From an uncultured Photobacterium sp. (GTDB lineage: Bacteria; Pseudomonadota; Gammaproteobacteria; Enterobacterales; Vibrionaceae), in assembly GCF_947502415.1 (NCBI RefSeq), contig NZ_CANMZV010000002.1, positions 124,001-188,000 of the forward strand: a stretch of 64,000 bases of DNA, written 5' to 3'. The position numbers and the translations under genes were made by a program. Positions 7,629 through 17,583 of the stretch are shown here, one piece after another (position 1 is the first letter of the stretch; every line of letters begins with the position of its first letter). The notes under the pieces are model-generated. The model searched no databases. It saw only the letters and a list, made by a program, of their open reading frames with translations, and was not told where the DNA came from.

Positions 7629-7702
7629 TCCGCAGCTTCTCACGTTCTGGTGTAGGGCCAGAAACAGGGTGAGCAGCCTGTTTTGATATGGTCAGCTGCG
7701 GA
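7629..7702 (-). other. Structured element after rsxE (nested hairpins)
   Basis: Outer stem TCCGCAGCT (7629-7637) with AGCTGCGGA (7694-7702). Inside it are CTCAC/GTGAG and TTCTGG/CCAGAA, giving a three-tier stem on the rsx transcript just after the rsxE stop. No T-run follows, so it may be a processing or stabilising structure rather than a terminator. Confidence 0.45.
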
Positions 7703-7717
7703 TTTTGTTTGTTCTTT

Positions 7718-8416
7718 TTAGTTTGCCGAGGTCACGCGAGCGCGTTCGATAGCCGGCTTAGTTTCAGCATCTGCGACTTTTTGTTCACGCTTTTTATCAA
7801 TGAAGTTTTTCAGGGCGATCATAAAGCCAACACCGATGAAGGCGCCCGGCGGCAGCATCGCCAGTAAGAAGCTGCTGTCGAAACTGAAGACTTCGATGCG
7901 TAGTGATGCAGCCCAATCTCCAAGCAGGCGATCTGCACCGTCAAACAGTGTTCCATTACCCAGGATTTCACGCATTGCACCTAGAACGACTAACGCTGAT
8001 GTCATACCTAAGCCCATCCATAAGCCATCCAGCACAGCCGGTAACGGTTCATTTTTAGAGGCAAAGGACTCGGCACGACCAATGATGATACAGTTAGTTA
8101 CAATCAGGGGAATGAAAATCCCTAGTGATTGGTAGAGCCCATAGGTGAAGGCATTCATCAGTAGCTGGACACAAGTAACCAGTGCGGCAATGACCATCAC
8201 AAAAACCGGGATACGGACTTCCGATGGGACCCACTGGCGCACCAGGGATACAATCAGGTTCGAACTCACCAGTACCAAGGTTGTAGCGATCCCCAAGCCT
8301 AGGGCGTTAGTTACGGTCGCGGAAACCGCGAGCAGGGGACATAGCCCCAGTAGCTGAACGATGGCCGGGTTGTTATTCCACAGGCCATTTTTCATCAGTT
8401 CTTTATTCATACTCAT
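7718..8416 (-). CDS. rsxE: Rnf/Rsx electron transport complex subunit E
   Basis: An integral membrane subunit of the Rnf (Rsx) complex, which moves electrons between NADH and ferredoxin-level carriers and couples this to ion transport; in E. coli it also resets the SoxR regulator. The 232-residue product has six predicted membrane segments and the conserved [18 protein letters not shown] and [15 protein letters not shown] stretches, which mirror those of RsxA (its homolog with inverted topology). The start ATG overlaps the rsxG stop (ATGA). Confidence 0.95.
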   Translation of the reverse strand: MSMNKELMKNGLWNNNPAIVQLLGLCPLLAVSATVTNALGLGIATTLVLVSSNLIVSLVRQWVPSEVRIPVFVMVIAALVTCVQLLMNAFTYGLYQSLGIFIPLIVTNCIIIGRAESFASKNEPLPAVLDGLWMGLGMTSALVVLGAMREILGNGTLFDGADRLLGDWAASLRIEVFSFDSSFLLAMLPPGAFIGVGFMIALKNFIDKKREQKVADAETKPAIERARVTSAN

Positions 8417-9048
8417 GATTCACCCTGGCAATTCAGAGGTTGGTTAAATAGCTTTTGCTGGTGACGCTGGTAGTAAAGTGACACATTTTTTACCGCGCCG
8501 ACAACAGCTCGCGGAGTGATTGTTGCGCCGGTAAACTGGTCAAAATCACCACCGTCTTTGCGAACCGCCCAGCTGGTATCTTTTTCATCATTAAGCTTTT
8601 TACCTGTAAAACTGTAAATCCAATCCGTGATTCGGGTGTCAATTTTATCGCCCAGTCCAGGAGTCTCATTGTGGTTCAAGATACGAACGCCCGTAACAAC
8701 GCCGTCCGTATTCAGCCCCACAATAAGTTTAATTGCTCCATTGTAGCCGTCCGGAGCAATTGCCTCGATAGCAACACCGGAAACTTTGCCTTCCTTTTCC
8801 GCCAGATAAGCTGGCATGGCTTCTGGTGTTCCAAGGTATTGTTCGCTGGTGACAAGTGTGCAGCTTTTATAAATCTCATTATCGTGGCTGTCTGCAGGGA
8901 TCACCTGGTTCAAAACTTTTAGCAGCTCTTTTTGCTGTTGTTCCTGAATTCGGTCTTCCGTCAGCAGGTGCGTAACGGATACCAGCGATGTTGCTAGTAG
9001 GGCAAAAATAGCCAGCACACCGCCGTTTTTCTTCATTGCATTTAGCAT
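8413..9048 (-). CDS. rsxG: Rnf/Rsx electron transport complex subunit G
   Basis: A periplasm-facing flavoprotein subunit with one N-terminal membrane helix and an FMN-binding domain. The flavin attachment motif is FTGATIT (covalent FMN on the last Thr in this family), preceded by GLGDKI. The longest frame reaches to 9111 but would run into rsxD; AGGAG lies just before the ATG at 9048, giving 211 residues, the usual length. It overlaps rsxE by four bases. Confidence 0.94.
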   Translation of the reverse strand: MLNAMKKNGGVLAIFALLATSLVSVTHLLTEDRIQEQQQKELLKVLNQVIPADSHDNEIYKSCTLVTSEQYLGTPEAMPAYLAEKEGKVSGVAIEAIAPDGYNGAIKLIVGLNTDGVVTGVRILNHNETPGLGDKIDTRITDWIYSFTGKKLNDEKDTSWAVRKDGGDFDQFTGATITPRAVVGAVKNVSLYYQRHQQKLFNQPLNCQGES

Positions 9049-9059
9049 GCTTGCTCCTA

Positions 9060-10106
9060 TCAGTAGCCGTAAGTTCGAGGGCGTGTGTAGTAGTCGATTA
9101 GCGGAACACACATATTCGCAAGCAGGACGCTGAAGGCAACACCATCAGGGAAACCGCCCCAGGTTCGGATCATATACACCAGTAGGCCAATCAGCGCGCC
9201 AAAAATCAGTCGACCCTTAACGGTTGTTGAAGCCGATACCGGATCGGTAGCAATAAAGAAAGCACCTAACATGGTCGCACCAGAGAACATGTGAATAATT
9301 GGTGAAGCTGTACCGTCCGGGCTGATCATGAAAGCGATTGTGCTGATAACAAAGAGTGTACCCAACATACCGACAGGGATGTGCCACTGGATAATGCGCA
9401 TTTTAAGCATAGCCAGACCACCTAATAGGAAGCCGATGTTAATCCATTCCCAACCGACACCGGCAATAACACCAAATACCGGATTTAAAAGGATCTCGGT
9501 AGTTGTGTGGCCGGTAGTCAAAGAGGTTTTTAAGGTATCGAGCGGTGTTGCCATCGTAACACCGTCAATAGATGCCCTTAGCTGGTGGGCACTGTAACCG
9601 TCCTGGGTAAAGCCAGTGAAAATGGCGTACAGGCTATCAATCAGTGAAACTGGTGATGCCGCCAGTGATGACGGTGGTAGCCAGGTTGTCATTTGCACAG
9701 GGAAGGAGATCAGCAGAACCACATAGGCAACCATTGCCGGGTTGAACAGGTTTTGCCCTAGGCCACCGTACAAGTGTTTGGCGATCACGATTGCGAAGAT
9801 TACGCCGATCACCGTGATCCACCAAGGAGCTAGAGGCGGTATGGAAATACCAAGCAATACGCCTGTAAGCAGTGCACTGTTATCCCTTAGGTAAGGGAGC
9901 GACGGACGGTTACGAAATTTCATTACCGCAGCTTCAGAAGCAACCGCGGTGACAGATGCCAGTAGGACTTGAATGACAACACCCCAGCCAAAGAAGAACC
10001 ACTGTGCGGCAATGCCAAGAGCCGAACAAAGGATCACAGTTCGCATTATATCGCTGGTACTGCGACGGCTGTGAGTATGGGGTGAGCTGGCAATATTAAA
10101 AGCCAC
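9060..10106 (-). CDS. rsxD: Rnf/Rsx electron transport complex subunit D
   Basis: A polytopic membrane subunit (348 residues) that carries covalent FMN. The attachment motif is [10 protein letters not shown] (Thr). Conserved runs such as [13 protein letters not shown] and [13 protein letters not shown] are those of the RnfD/NqrB family, and DP-S-T is typical of the channel region. It starts 2 bp after rsxC and ends 11 bp before the rsxG start. Confidence 0.96.
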   Translation of the reverse strand: MAFNIASSPHTHSRRSTSDIMRTVILCSALGIAAQWFFFGWGVVIQVLLASVTAVASEAAVMKFRNRPSLPYLRDNSALLTGVLLGISIPPLAPWWITVIGVIFAIVIAKHLYGGLGQNLFNPAMVAYVVLLISFPVQMTTWLPPSSLAASPVSLIDSLYAIFTGFTQDGYSAHQLRASIDGVTMATPLDTLKTSLTTGHTTTEILLNPVFGVIAGVGWEWINIGFLLGGLAMLKMRIIQWHIPVGMLGTLFVISTIAFMISPDGTASPIIHMFSGATMLGAFFIATDPVSASTTVKGRLIFGALIGLLVYMIRTWGGFPDGVAFSVLLANMCVPLIDYYTRPRTYGY

Positions 10107-10108
10107 GA

Positions 10109-12748
10109 TTAGTTTTCCTCGTTATTCTGTTGTGCATCTTTTGCTGCTTTTCGCGCCTTGGCGCGGGCAACCGCTGCTGCAACGGCGGCCTTTTTCGGAT
10201 CAACTTCATCTATAGAGTCGACGATAGTGCTTGTTACGTTTTCAGTTGGAGTAACCTGATTTTGTAACGTTTTTTTTGCTGCTTTTCGCGCCTTGGCGCG
10301 AGCAACTGCAGCAGCTACGGCTGCTTTTTTAGGGTCGACTTCATCAATGGAATCGGTAATAGTGCTTGTTCCGGTTTCGGTTGTGTCCGCTTGGGTTTGC
10401 AATGCCTCTTTGGCAGCCTTACGAGCTTTAGCTCGGGCAATTGCGGCAGCAACCGCGGCCTTCTTCGGATCTACAGTTTCAGCTTCTTCTGTTTCGACTT
10501 CGGGTGTAGTTTCAGGTGCAGCATTTACAGGAATGGCGACAGATTCAGCCTCCGCTTCTTTTTCCGCTTTACGGGTTTTAGCGCGGGCAATTGCAGCAGT
10601 CACAGCAGCCTTCTTCGGATCTACATCTTTAGATTCGGTTACTTCAGTGGCTTCTGGAGCAGCAGTTTCAACTTCATCGCTCTGTGCAGCTTTTCGGGCT
10701 TTGGCGCGGGCGATAGCAGCAGCCACGGCAGCTTTCTTCGGATCTACATCTTTAGATTTGGTTACTTCAGCAGCTTCTGGAGCTGTAGTTTCAGCTTCAT
10801 CACTCTGCGCCGCTTTACGGGCTTTGGCGCGGGCGATAGCAGCAGCCACGGCAGCTTTCTTCGGATCTGCATTTTTAGATTCGGTTACTTCAGCGGTTTC
10901 TGGAGCAGCAGTTTCAACTTTATCGCTCTGTGCAGCTTTACGGGCTTTGGCGCGGGCAATTGCAGCAGCTACTGCGTCTTTTTTCGCATCGCCTGTTGAC
11001 TCTGGTACAACGGTAACTACTGAACTTTCGGTTTCTTTAGTCGCTTTGCGCTCACGGGCCTGACGCTTACGTTCTTCACGTAGTTTCGCCATTTCAGAGT
11101 TATCTGGCTGTAATTCACCATTAGCCCCTGTTTTCGCTTCAGCTTGTTTTGCCTTAGCTCGAGCAATTGCAGCGGCTACAGCTGGTTTCTTATCTGTATC
11201 GCTGCTGGCGGCTGCTTGTTTGGCTTTAACTCGTGCAATTGCTGCTGCAACTGCATCATCACCACCAGTGGCTGCCATTTCTTTACGGCGATCATCAGCT
11301 GCTTTTTTGAAGCGGTTTTCGCGTTCTGCTTTGTCTCGCTCCAGACGTGCATTTTTCGCTTCGAAACGCTGTTTAGCTCGTTCTGCATTTAGTTCATCTT
11401 GCTGACGGGTACGGATTTCAGCTTTGGCCTGACGATAGTATTGAACTAACGGAATTTCGCTTGGGCAGACGTATGCACAGGCTCCACATTCGATACAATC
11501 AAACAGGTTGTACTCTTCACATTTTGCATAGTCTTTATCTTTTGCATACCACTGAAGCTGTTGTGGAAGCAAAGAAACTGGGCAGGCATCGGCACAAGAT
11601 GAGCAGCGGATGCATGACATTTCCTTATGTGCAGGAGAAATCTCCTTGCGAGTCGGTGCCAGAATACAGTTAGAAATTTTGGTGATAGGTACATCACAGT
11701 GGGGTAGGGTAAAGCCCATCATTGGGCCGCCCATGATCACGCGAGGCAGTTTCTTATCTGCCTTGTAACCGAAGCGTTCAAGCAGGAAGTTGACCGGTGT
11801 ACCTAACAGTGCCCAGGTATTACCCGGTTGCTTGAATGTTTTTCCGGTTACGGTTACTACTCGTTGAATTAATGGTTCGCCGTCAACTACAGCGCGCTTT
11901 ATCGCATAAGTGGTACCAACGTTATGCATCATAATGCCAATATCGGCTGGAATGCCTTTGGCTGGCACTTCTTGGTCAGTAAGTACCTTGATGAGCTGTT
12001 TTTCACCACCCGACGGGTATTTGGTCGGGATTGCACGAATAATAATACCGTCATCTTCAGATATGCAGCGTTGAAGTGCCTCAATTGCTTCTGGCTTGTT
12101 ATCTTCAATACCGATAATGCTTAGCTTCGGCTTGAGAATATGGTTTAGTATACGAATACCTTCAACCACGTCGCGGGCGTAATCCTGCATTAGCCGATCA
12201 TCGGCGGTAATATAAGGTTCACACTCTGCAGCATTGATGATCAGGATTTCGGTTTTACCAAGGCCACTTTGAAGTTTTCGACCTGCTGGGAACCCTGCGC
12301 CGCCCATACCGGAAATGCCGTGTAGACGAATGTGATCAATCAGATCTGATGGCTCAGTTTGGTGATAGTCGGCAATTGGTGTCTTTTCACCCCAGTGATC
12401 ATTACCGTCTGGTTCGATAATAATACACATATCCGCCAAGCCCGAAGGGTGGGCAATGGTATGGGGGGCGATAGCCTTAACAGTACCGGATGTAGGTGCG
12501 TGTACAGGGACGCTCATTGCAACATCTGCATGAGTCAGCACCTGACCTTTATGGACTTTGTCGCCAGCGGAAACCAGTACATCGCCGACAGCGCCGATGT
12601 GCTGCTTCAACGGCAGAACCAGCTCCTTTGGCAACAGTGCTTCTGCGATCTCAGATTGGCTGGATAGGGTTTTCTGCTCTGGTGGATGAATCCCGCCCGG
12701 GAAGTCCCATAGCTGACCCTGTTTAATTTGTTCGATTATTGACAGCAT
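10109..12748 (-). CDS. rsxC: Rnf/Rsx electron transport complex subunit C
   Basis: The peripheral NADH-oxidising subunit. The N-terminal ~450 residues hold the barrel-sandwich and NADH/FMN-binding parts ([29 protein letters not shown]) and two 4Fe-4S motifs ([12 protein letters not shown] and [12 protein letters not shown]). After a charged coiled-coil-like linker comes a ~400-residue C-terminal extension with nine copies of an Ala-rich unit of the form [13 protein letters not shown], separated by acidic spacers. Such repeats vary in number among gammaproteobacterial RsxC proteins. At 879 residues it is among the longer forms. Part of the rsxABCDGE operon. Confidence 0.95.
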   Translation of the reverse strand: MLSIIEQIKQGQLWDFPGGIHPPEQKTLSSQSEIAEALLPKELVLPLKQHIGAVGDVLVSAGDKVHKGQVLTHADVAMSVPVHAPTSGTVKAIAPHTIAHPSGLADMCIIIEPDGNDHWGEKTPIADYHQTEPSDLIDHIRLHGISGMGGAGFPAGRKLQSGLGKTEILIINAAECEPYITADDRLMQDYARDVVEGIRILNHILKPKLSIIGIEDNKPEAIEALQRCISEDDGIIIRAIPTKYPSGGEKQLIKVLTDQEVPAKGIPADIGIMMHNVGTTYAIKRAVVDGEPLIQRVVTVTGKTFKQPGNTWALLGTPVNFLLERFGYKADKKLPRVIMGGPMMGFTLPHCDVPITKISNCILAPTRKEISPAHKEMSCIRCSSCADACPVSLLPQQLQWYAKDKDYAKCEEYNLFDCIECGACAYVCPSEIPLVQYYRQAKAEIRTRQQDELNAERAKQRFEAKNARLERDKAERENRFKKAADDRRKEMAATGGDDAVAAAIARVKAKQAAASSDTDKKPAVAAAIARAKAKQAEAKTGANGELQPDNSEMAKLREERKRQARERKATKETESSVVTVVPESTGDAKKDAVAAAIARAKARKAAQSDKVETAAPETAEVTESKNADPKKAAVAAAIARAKARKAAQSDEAETTAPEAAEVTKSKDVDPKKAAVAAAIARAKARKAAQSDEVETAAPEATEVTESKDVDPKKAAVTAAIARAKTRKAEKEAEAESVAIPVNAAPETTPEVETEEAETVDPKKAAVAAAIARAKARKAAKEALQTQADTTETGTSTITDSIDEVDPKKAAVAAAVARAKARKAAKKTLQNQVTPTENVTSTIVDSIDEVDPKKAAVAAAVARAKARKAAKDAQQNNEEN
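10130..11260. repeat. Tandem repeats encoding the RsxC Ala-rich tail
   Basis: Nine related units. Three central ones are spaced exactly 123 bp (41 codons), seen as GGATCT/GGATCTGC at 10617, 10740 and 10863, with high identity (for example GCGCGGGCGATAGCAGCAGC occurs repeatedly). The outer units have diverged. Such an array can change copy number by slippage or recombination. Confidence 0.85.
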
Positions 12749-12750
12749 GG

Positions 12751-13332
12751 TTACTCTACCTTGTTGGCGCTCGTATCAGTTGGAATATTCACGACAGGGA
12801 TCTGGTTTAAGTTCCACTTCCAGTTTTCTGGAGTCATTTCCACCGGTACCATTTCGATACATTCGGTCGGGCAAGGCGATACACAGAGATCGCAACCAGT
12901 ACATTCGTCTTTAATAACGGTATGTAGGGCTTTGGTGCCGCCGACGATTGCGTCAACAGGACATGCCTGAATACACTTGGTACAGCCGATACACATATCT
13001 TCATGAATAAAGGCAACTTTTTTGATGCCTTTCGTTTCATCGTGGGCTGAATCCTGAACTTCCACACCCATTAAATCGGCCAGTTTTTCAATGGTTGCCT
13101 GTCCGCCTGGAGGACACTTATTGATGTCATCACCGTTGGCAATGGCTTCAGCGTAAGGTCGGCAACCTGGGTAACCGCACTGACCACACTGGGTTTGTGG
13201 CAGGATGGCATCAATTTGCTCGACAATTGGATCTGCTTCGACTTTGAAACGAATAGAGGCAAAGCCTAGAAGTAGACCGAAAATCGCGGCAAGGACTGCG
13301 ATAGCCGTGACTGCAATTAAGATTCCGCTCAT
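12751..13332 (-). CDS. rsxB: Rnf/Rsx electron transport complex subunit B
   Basis: A ferredoxin-like subunit, 193 residues. One N-terminal membrane helix is followed by a 4Fe-4S motif ([16 protein letters not shown] ... CPPGG) and two bacterial ferredoxin motifs ([16 protein letters not shown] and [16 protein letters not shown]). It passes electrons from the cytoplasmic side to the membrane subunits. It starts 1 bp after the rsxA stop. Confidence 0.97.
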   Translation of the reverse strand: MSGILIAVTAIAVLAAIFGLLLGFASIRFKVEADPIVEQIDAILPQTQCGQCGYPGCRPYAEAIANGDDINKCPPGGQATIEKLADLMGVEVQDSAHDETKGIKKVAFIHEDMCIGCTKCIQACPVDAIVGGTKALHTVIKDECTGCDLCVSPCPTECIEMVPVEMTPENWKWNLNQIPVVNIPTDTSANKVE

Positions 13333-13333
13333 C

Positions 13334-13915
13334 TTATAGTTTCACCAATCCAGTAAAGCCCATGAAGGCAAGAGACATAAGGCCAGCGGTGATCATTGCG
13401 ATAGATGCTCCTTTGAAAGGCCCCGGTACATCTGCGGCTGCAATACGCTCACGCATAGAGGCAAATAGAACCAGTACCAAAGAAAAACCGATAGCTGCGC
13501 CAAAGCCGTAAATCACGGACTCGATGAAATTGTGACGTTCGTTGATGTTGAGTAGGGCAACACCCAGTACCGCACAGTTGGTCGTGATTAGTGGCAGGAA
13601 GATACCCAACAGGCGATAAAGCGTCGGGCTGGTCTTATGGACAACCATTTCGGTAAATTGAACAACGACAGCAATCACCAGGATAAAGCTGAGCGTTCGT
13701 AGATATTGAATGCCAAGAGGTATAAGAATATAGGCTTCGACAAGGTAAGCACACACCGACGCCAGAGTAAGAACAAACGTTGTTGCCAAACCCATACCAA
13801 TTGCTGTTTCCAGTTTTTTAGACACCCCCATAAATGGGCAAAGGCCTAAAAATTTTACCAGTACAAAGTTGTTAACCAACACTGTACCTACGAGTAGTAG
13901 TAGGTATTCAGTCAT
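13334..13915 (-). CDS. rsxA: Rnf/Rsx electron transport complex subunit A
   Basis: The first gene of the rsx operon. The 193-residue protein has six membrane helices and the conserved half-repeats [20 protein letters not shown] and [15 protein letters not shown]. It is homologous to RsxE, and together the two bind a membrane-embedded Fe-S centre through conserved Cys residues (visible in GLCPF and TNCAV). The operon promoter should lie in 13916-14170. Confidence 0.96.
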   Translation of the reverse strand: MTEYLLLLVGTVLVNNFVLVKFLGLCPFMGVSKKLETAIGMGLATTFVLTLASVCAYLVEAYILIPLGIQYLRTLSFILVIAVVVQFTEMVVHKTSPTLYRLLGIFLPLITTNCAVLGVALLNINERHNFIESVIYGFGAAIGFSLVLVLFASMRERIAAADVPGPFKGASIAMITAGLMSLAFMGFTGLVKL

Positions 13916-14205
13916 ACCGTCTTAATTATATTTTGCTAGAGATCTGCATATTATCTTCCTTTGTCCGGCCTATAACAACTCCTCATAAGCAGGGTTTTTC
14001 AAGATTGCTGTGCTTTTCGTCAGTTACAGCAAACTGTTTTCATCAGCCAATCTATTTTTTTAACGGAAAGAATACGTTTAATGATCAAATGTTAGGGGAA
14101 GGAGAGGGACTTGGACGGGGCGGCCATCTGCCTGCCAGCGACAATTAGCGCGAAATGTTAACAAACAGGTACTAAAAAGCCCCGTCGATGACGAGGCTTC
14201 GAAAT
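13916..14205. other. Upstream region of rsxA and 3' flank of tRNA-Asn
   Basis: About 290 bp with no gene. It holds the leader/promoter region of the rsx operon (minus strand) and the tRNA terminator. No regulator site could be assigned with confidence. Confidence 0.5.
14174..14198 (-). terminator. Rho-independent terminator of tRNA-Asn
   Basis: On the minus strand AGCCTCGTC, loop ATC, GACGGGGCT, then a T-run (plus-strand A-run 14174-14178), starting 8 bp past the tRNA 3' end. Confidence 0.85.
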
Positions 14206-14281
14206 TGGCTCCCCCTGCTGGACTTGAACCAGCGACATACGGATTAACAGTCCGCCGTTCTACCGACTGAACTAAGGGGGA
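14206..14281 (-). tRNA. tRNA-Asn(GTT)
   Basis: A 76-nt cloverleaf including encoded CCA. Acceptor stem TCCCCCT pairs with AGGGGGA, the D-loop region is TAGTTCAGTCGGTAGAA, anticodon loop ACTGTTAAT with anticodon GTT, and the T-arm is CTGGTTCAAGTCCAG. The body is almost identical to enterobacterial tRNA-Asn; the variant acceptor bases pair perfectly. Confidence 0.97.
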
Positions 14282-14524
14282 ATTGTCTGTACCAGCGATA
14301 CTATCCACTCTTTTGCAGAGAGTCAACGGTCTGCAAGGGAATCGTTTTTGTTGAAGCTCTGGTGGTAAAGGCTGCTTTGATTGTTATCTTAGCGCAGTCT
14401 TGAGTTGGGTCTATAGGCAGAATAAAAAAGAAAGCGACCACAAATTTAGCAAAACATAATTTCAAAAATGGAGTGAAAAAAGTCTTGATTTCACGTAGCC
14501 CCGATGTAATAAGGCTTGAGCTTA

Positions 14525-14549
14525 GTTATCCACGGAAACTGTGGATAAC
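14525..14549. promoter_or_regulatory. Inverted pair of DnaA boxes
   Basis: GTTATCCAC, 7 bases, GTGGATAAC: a perfect 9-bp inverted repeat. It contains TTATCCACG (one mismatch to TTATCCACA) and the perfect complement-orientation box TGTGGATAA. DnaA could bind both. E. coli has a DnaA site upstream of uvrB, and DnaA-titrating loci often lie near tRNA genes, but the role here is an inference. Confidence 0.55.
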
Positions 14550-15053
14550 CATGTTGATGGATGTTTGGAAAATCAGGTTTCGCTTGAACATGTGGCGATC
14601 TGGTTGTTCTTTGCGCGCTTTCGTGGCGGTACATAAATATCTGTTCTTAAGCGGAATAGAAATGTGATACCGGAAAAATATGAATCAATTAGAATAATTG
14701 CTTTAAAACAATTCAGTCTTTATTTACTTGTGAATTGAAAGGAATTAACAATTGGAAAAGCTGTGGATGATTTCTCTTGATTTTTATGGCAGAGAGGAAT
14801 TATGTTCGACGGGAATGTTTCGTCTGATGAATCACTGAACAAGTGAGATTGTGTTCGTGGGCGGTGATAATACGCCCACGCAAGATATAGGTCAAACTAA
14901 GCTTGGTATTTTTGTTCTTTTATTGATCGGGTGAATAAATCTGAATGTAAAAGTCTGGATATGGAAGCATTTGAAATGCTGCATTCTCAGACAAGTCTTA
15001 TCCGCAGTGCTTAGTCGACCTTAGGCCTACTTAATATCTTGGTTGCTCGTTTG

Positions 15054-15081
15054 TTGACAAGCCGAGCCATAATAGCAAAAT
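15054..15081 (+). promoter_or_regulatory. Candidate sigma-70 promoter of uvrB
   Basis: TTGACA at 15054-15059, 16-bp spacer, CAAAAT at 15076-15081, about 40 bp before the uvrB start. No clear LexA box (CTGT-N8-ACAG) could be found in this region by eye. Confidence 0.4.
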
Positions 15082-15120
15082 GCTCTATAAAGTCCTGCTC
15101 CTTACTTACGGAATGTCTGC

Positions 15121-17139
15121 ATGAGTAAATCCTTTAAATTATCTTCTCAGTTTGCCCCTTCAGGGGATCAGCCTACAGCGATTACTCAGCTACTGGATGG
15201 GTTGGATGCGGGGCTAGCTCACCAGACGCTGCTAGGGGTGACGGGGTCTGGTAAAACTTTTACTGTGGCCAATGTCATTGCTGAAGCAAACAGACCGACG
15301 TTGATTCTGGCTCCGAATAAAACGTTGGCTGCGCAGCTCTACGGTGAAATGAAGGAGTTCTTTCCTGATAATGCCGTGGAGTATTTTGTCTCTTACTATG
15401 ACTATTATCAGCCGGAGGCATACGTCCCTACAACGGACACCTTTATTGAAAAGGATGCGTCTGTTAATGCGCATATTGAACAAATGCGTTTGTCGGCGAC
15501 CAAAGCTCTGATGGAGCGACGGGATGTTATTATCATTGCTTCTGTGTCCGCTATTTATGGTCTGGGTGACCCTGATTCCTACCTTAAGATGATGCTGCAT
15601 GTTCGTCGCGGTGACATGCTCGATCAACGTGATATTTTACGTCGTCTGGCTGAGTTGCAGTATACCCGCAATGATGTTGCCTTTGAGCGAGGAACATTCC
15701 GGGTGCGTGGTGAAGTGATTGATATATTTCCTGCTGAATCTGAAAAAGATGCGGTACGTATCGAGCTTTTTGATGATGAAGTCGACTGTATTAGTACTTT
15801 TGACCCGTTAACTGGAGCCATTCACCAGCGAGATATTCCCCGTTGTACGATTTACCCGAAAACCCACTATGTTACACCGAGAGAACGCATCCTCGAAGCA
15901 ATTGACTTGATTAAGGAAGAGCTGGTTACTCGGAGAAAGCAGTTGATGGACAACAATAAGCTGGTCGAGGAGCAGCGGATTGCCCAGCGGACACAATTTG
16001 ATATCGAGATGATGAATGAACTCGGCTTTTGCTCTGGTATCGAAAACTACTCCCGTTATCTGAGCGGCCGTACAGAGGGTGAGCCGCCTCCGACATTGTT
16101 TGATTATCTACCAGCAGATGGTCTGCTAATTATCGATGAATCTCATGTCACCGTTTCGCAAATTGGTGCGATGTACCGCGGTGATAGGTCGAGGAAGGAG
16201 AACTTGGTGGAGTACGGCTTCCGTCTTCCTTCTGCATTGGATAACCGCCCGCTGAAGTTTGAAGAGTTTGAAGCACTGGCGCCGCAGACGGTATATGTTT
16301 CGGCAACGCCCGGCACCTATGAGGTTGAGCAATCGGTGGGCGATATTGCAGAGCAAGTGGTGCGCCCGACAGGCCTTCTTGATCCACAAATTGAAGTTCG
16401 CCCGGTAACGACTCAGGTCGATGATCTGTTGTCTGAAATCCGTATTCGTGAGGCTAAAGGTGAGCGGGTACTGGTAACAACGCTGACTAAGCGAATGGCT
16501 GAGGACTTAACAGAATACCTTGATGAACACGGGGTAAGGGTTCGTTATCTTCACTCTGATATTGATACGGTCGAGCGGGTTGAAATCATTCGTGATTTGC
16601 GTCTTGGTGAGTTTGATGTTCTCGTCGGGATTAACTTGTTGCGAGAGGGCCTGGATATGCCAGAAGTCTCTCTGGTCGCAATTTTGGATGCGGATAAAGA
16701 AGGTTTTCTTCGTTCTGAGCGTTCTTTGATACAGACCATAGGTCGTGCGGCACGTAACCTTGAGGGAAGGGCGATTTTGTATGCGGATAAAATTACCGGT
16801 TCAATGGAACGTGCGATCAATGAGACGAATCGTCGTCGAGAAAAACAACATGCCTATAATGAGCAGAATGGTATTGTCCCGCAAGCCTTGAATAAGGCAG
16901 TGGCCGATATTATGGAGCTTGGCCAGTCTGGTCGTAAAGTGAATAAAGCCGCTCAGCTTCATAAGGTCGCAGAGCAAAAAGGTACTTATATAACGCTGTC
17001 ACCCCAGCAACTGGAAACTGAAATTCAGAAGCTTGAATCAGAAATGTATGATTTAGCTCAGAATCTTGAGTTTGAAAGAGCGGCTGAAATTCGAGATAAG
17101 ATCCATTCAATGCGCGAACAGTTTATTGTAAATAGTTAG
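15121..17139 (+). CDS. uvrB: UvrABC excinuclease subunit B
   Basis: The damage-verifying helicase-like subunit of nucleotide-excision repair. The 672-residue protein has Walker [11 protein letters not shown], the beta-hairpin region [12 protein letters not shown] that inserts at the lesion, DEAD-like IIDESHV, helicase motifs (QTIGRAARN) and a C-terminal UVR domain ([13 protein letters not shown]) that contacts UvrC. Length is as in E. coli (673). It stands alone on the plus strand, back to back with no partner, and is followed by the qrr-luxO region as in V. cholerae. Confidence 0.97.
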   Translation: MSKSFKLSSQFAPSGDQPTAITQLLDGLDAGLAHQTLLGVTGSGKTFTVANVIAEANRPTLILAPNKTLAAQLYGEMKEFFPDNAVEYFVSYYDYYQPEAYVPTTDTFIEKDASVNAHIEQMRLSATKALMERRDVIIIASVSAIYGLGDPDSYLKMMLHVRRGDMLDQRDILRRLAELQYTRNDVAFERGTFRVRGEVIDIFPAESEKDAVRIELFDDEVDCISTFDPLTGAIHQRDIPRCTIYPKTHYVTPRERILEAIDLIKEELVTRRKQLMDNNKLVEEQRIAQRTQFDIEMMNELGFCSGIENYSRYLSGRTEGEPPPTLFDYLPADGLLIIDESHVTVSQIGAMYRGDRSRKENLVEYGFRLPSALDNRPLKFEEFEALAPQTVYVSATPGTYEVEQSVGDIAEQVVRPTGLLDPQIEVRPVTTQVDDLLSEIRIREAKGERVLVTTLTKRMAEDLTEYLDEHGVRVRYLHSDIDTVERVEIIRDLRLGEFDVLVGINLLREGLDMPEVSLVAILDADKEGFLRSERSLIQTIGRAARNLEGRAILYADKITGSMERAINETNRRREKQHAYNEQNGIVPQALNKAVADIMELGQSGRKVNKAAQLHKVAEQKGTYITLSPQQLETEIQKLESEMYDLAQNLEFERAAEIRDKIHSMREQFIVNS

Positions 17140-17253
17140 TGCGGAAGTATGGCTTCCGGATGAAGGTGGAAGTAACCATAGGGTAGGAAGCAGGTTCGAA
17201 TGCTGCAAAATGGTTTGACTCTATAAAACGCGAAGGTAGGGCTTCTCGCGGGT

Positions 17254-17357
17254 AAAAAAAAAGCCAACCGATAAGAGTTTCGGTTGGCGTCATTGTTTAA
17301 GTGAAAATATTCCACAAACAACGTCAGTTGGCTAGGTTGACTCTCAGGAAAGAGTCG
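17254..17357 (-). ncRNA. qrr1: Qrr quorum-regulatory small RNA
   Basis: A ~104-nt sRNA divergent from luxO. It has a 5' stem GACTCT/AGAGTC (17339-17356), the invariant Qrr core CTAGCCAACTGACGTTGTT (17317-17335) that base-pairs with target mRNAs with Hfq, and a terminator stem GCCAACCGA/TCGGTTGGC with nine U (17254-17288). It is preceded by a sigma-54 promoter and a LuxO site. When cell density is low, phosphorylated LuxO activates Qrr, which blocks the LuxR/HapR-type master regulator and tunes its other targets. The location beside luxO matches qrr1 of other vibrios. The exact 5' end is inferred from the -12 element. Confidence 0.93.
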
Positions 17358-17367
17358 AAACATATAT

Positions 17368-17383
17368 TGCAGACATCGTGCCA
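17368..17383 (-). promoter_or_regulatory. Sigma-54 promoter of qrr
   Basis: On the minus strand TGGCAC (17383-17378), then TGCA (17371-17368), with GG and GC at the -24/-12 spacing. The predicted RNA start lies about 12 nt downstream, at the base of the first Qrr stem. Confidence 0.88.
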
Positions 17384-17467
17384 ACTTTTAAATTTATTGG
17401 AATTGTACTTTTTTGCTCCATTTGGCGACTAAATTGTCATACTTTTTTATTTCAACATGGCAGTTAT

Positions 17468-17480
17468 TTGCATTTTGCAA
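17468..17480. promoter_or_regulatory. LuxO-binding site of qrr
   Basis: TTGCATTTTGCAA, a perfect match to the LuxO site TTGCA-W3-TGCAA, about 85 bp upstream of the qrr -24 element and about 100 bp before luxO. It may also serve LuxO autoregulation. Confidence 0.88.
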
Positions 17481-17583
17481 ATCAATATGCGATTCATAAT
17501 GGGAAAATATAAATGAATTTTCTCATAACAGTTTTTCTTTAGTTGATTACAATTAGTTAAGGGACATGGGCTTAGGAGGGGCA

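Larger units (their letters stand above)
14282..15120. other. Long intergenic region between tRNA-Asn and uvrB
   Basis: About 840 AT-rich bases. A 64-codon frame at 14473-14667 begins with GTG and has no ribosome-binding site or recognisable family, so I do not call it. Notable content is the DnaA-box pair at 14525-14549, a further near-box TGTGGATGA at about 14762, and the uvrB promoter near 15054. Nothing else recognised. Confidence 0.5.

Noticed and set aside
10293-11063. 256-codon plus-strand frame opposite rsxC
   Set aside because: It is the shadow of the Ala-rich repeats; low-complexity Ala/Ser/Arg sequence with no start signal.
10130-11260. CRISPR-like array suggested by regular repeats
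   Set aside because: The repeats are in frame inside rsxC, vary by codon-type changes and encode the Ala-rich tail.
14473-14667. 64-codon frame between tRNA-Asn and uvrB
   Set aside because: Starts with GTG without ribosome-binding site, contains the DnaA-box palindrome, and the product looks random.
15000-15120. LexA box for uvrB
   Set aside because: Looked for CTGT-N8-ACAG in the 400 bp before uvrB and found no acceptable match.
17262-17288. Terminator of uvrB
   Set aside because: The T-run is only on the minus strand and the stem belongs to the Qrr RNA. For uvrB only a weak CGGAAG/CTTCCG hairpin near 17142-17158 is seen.
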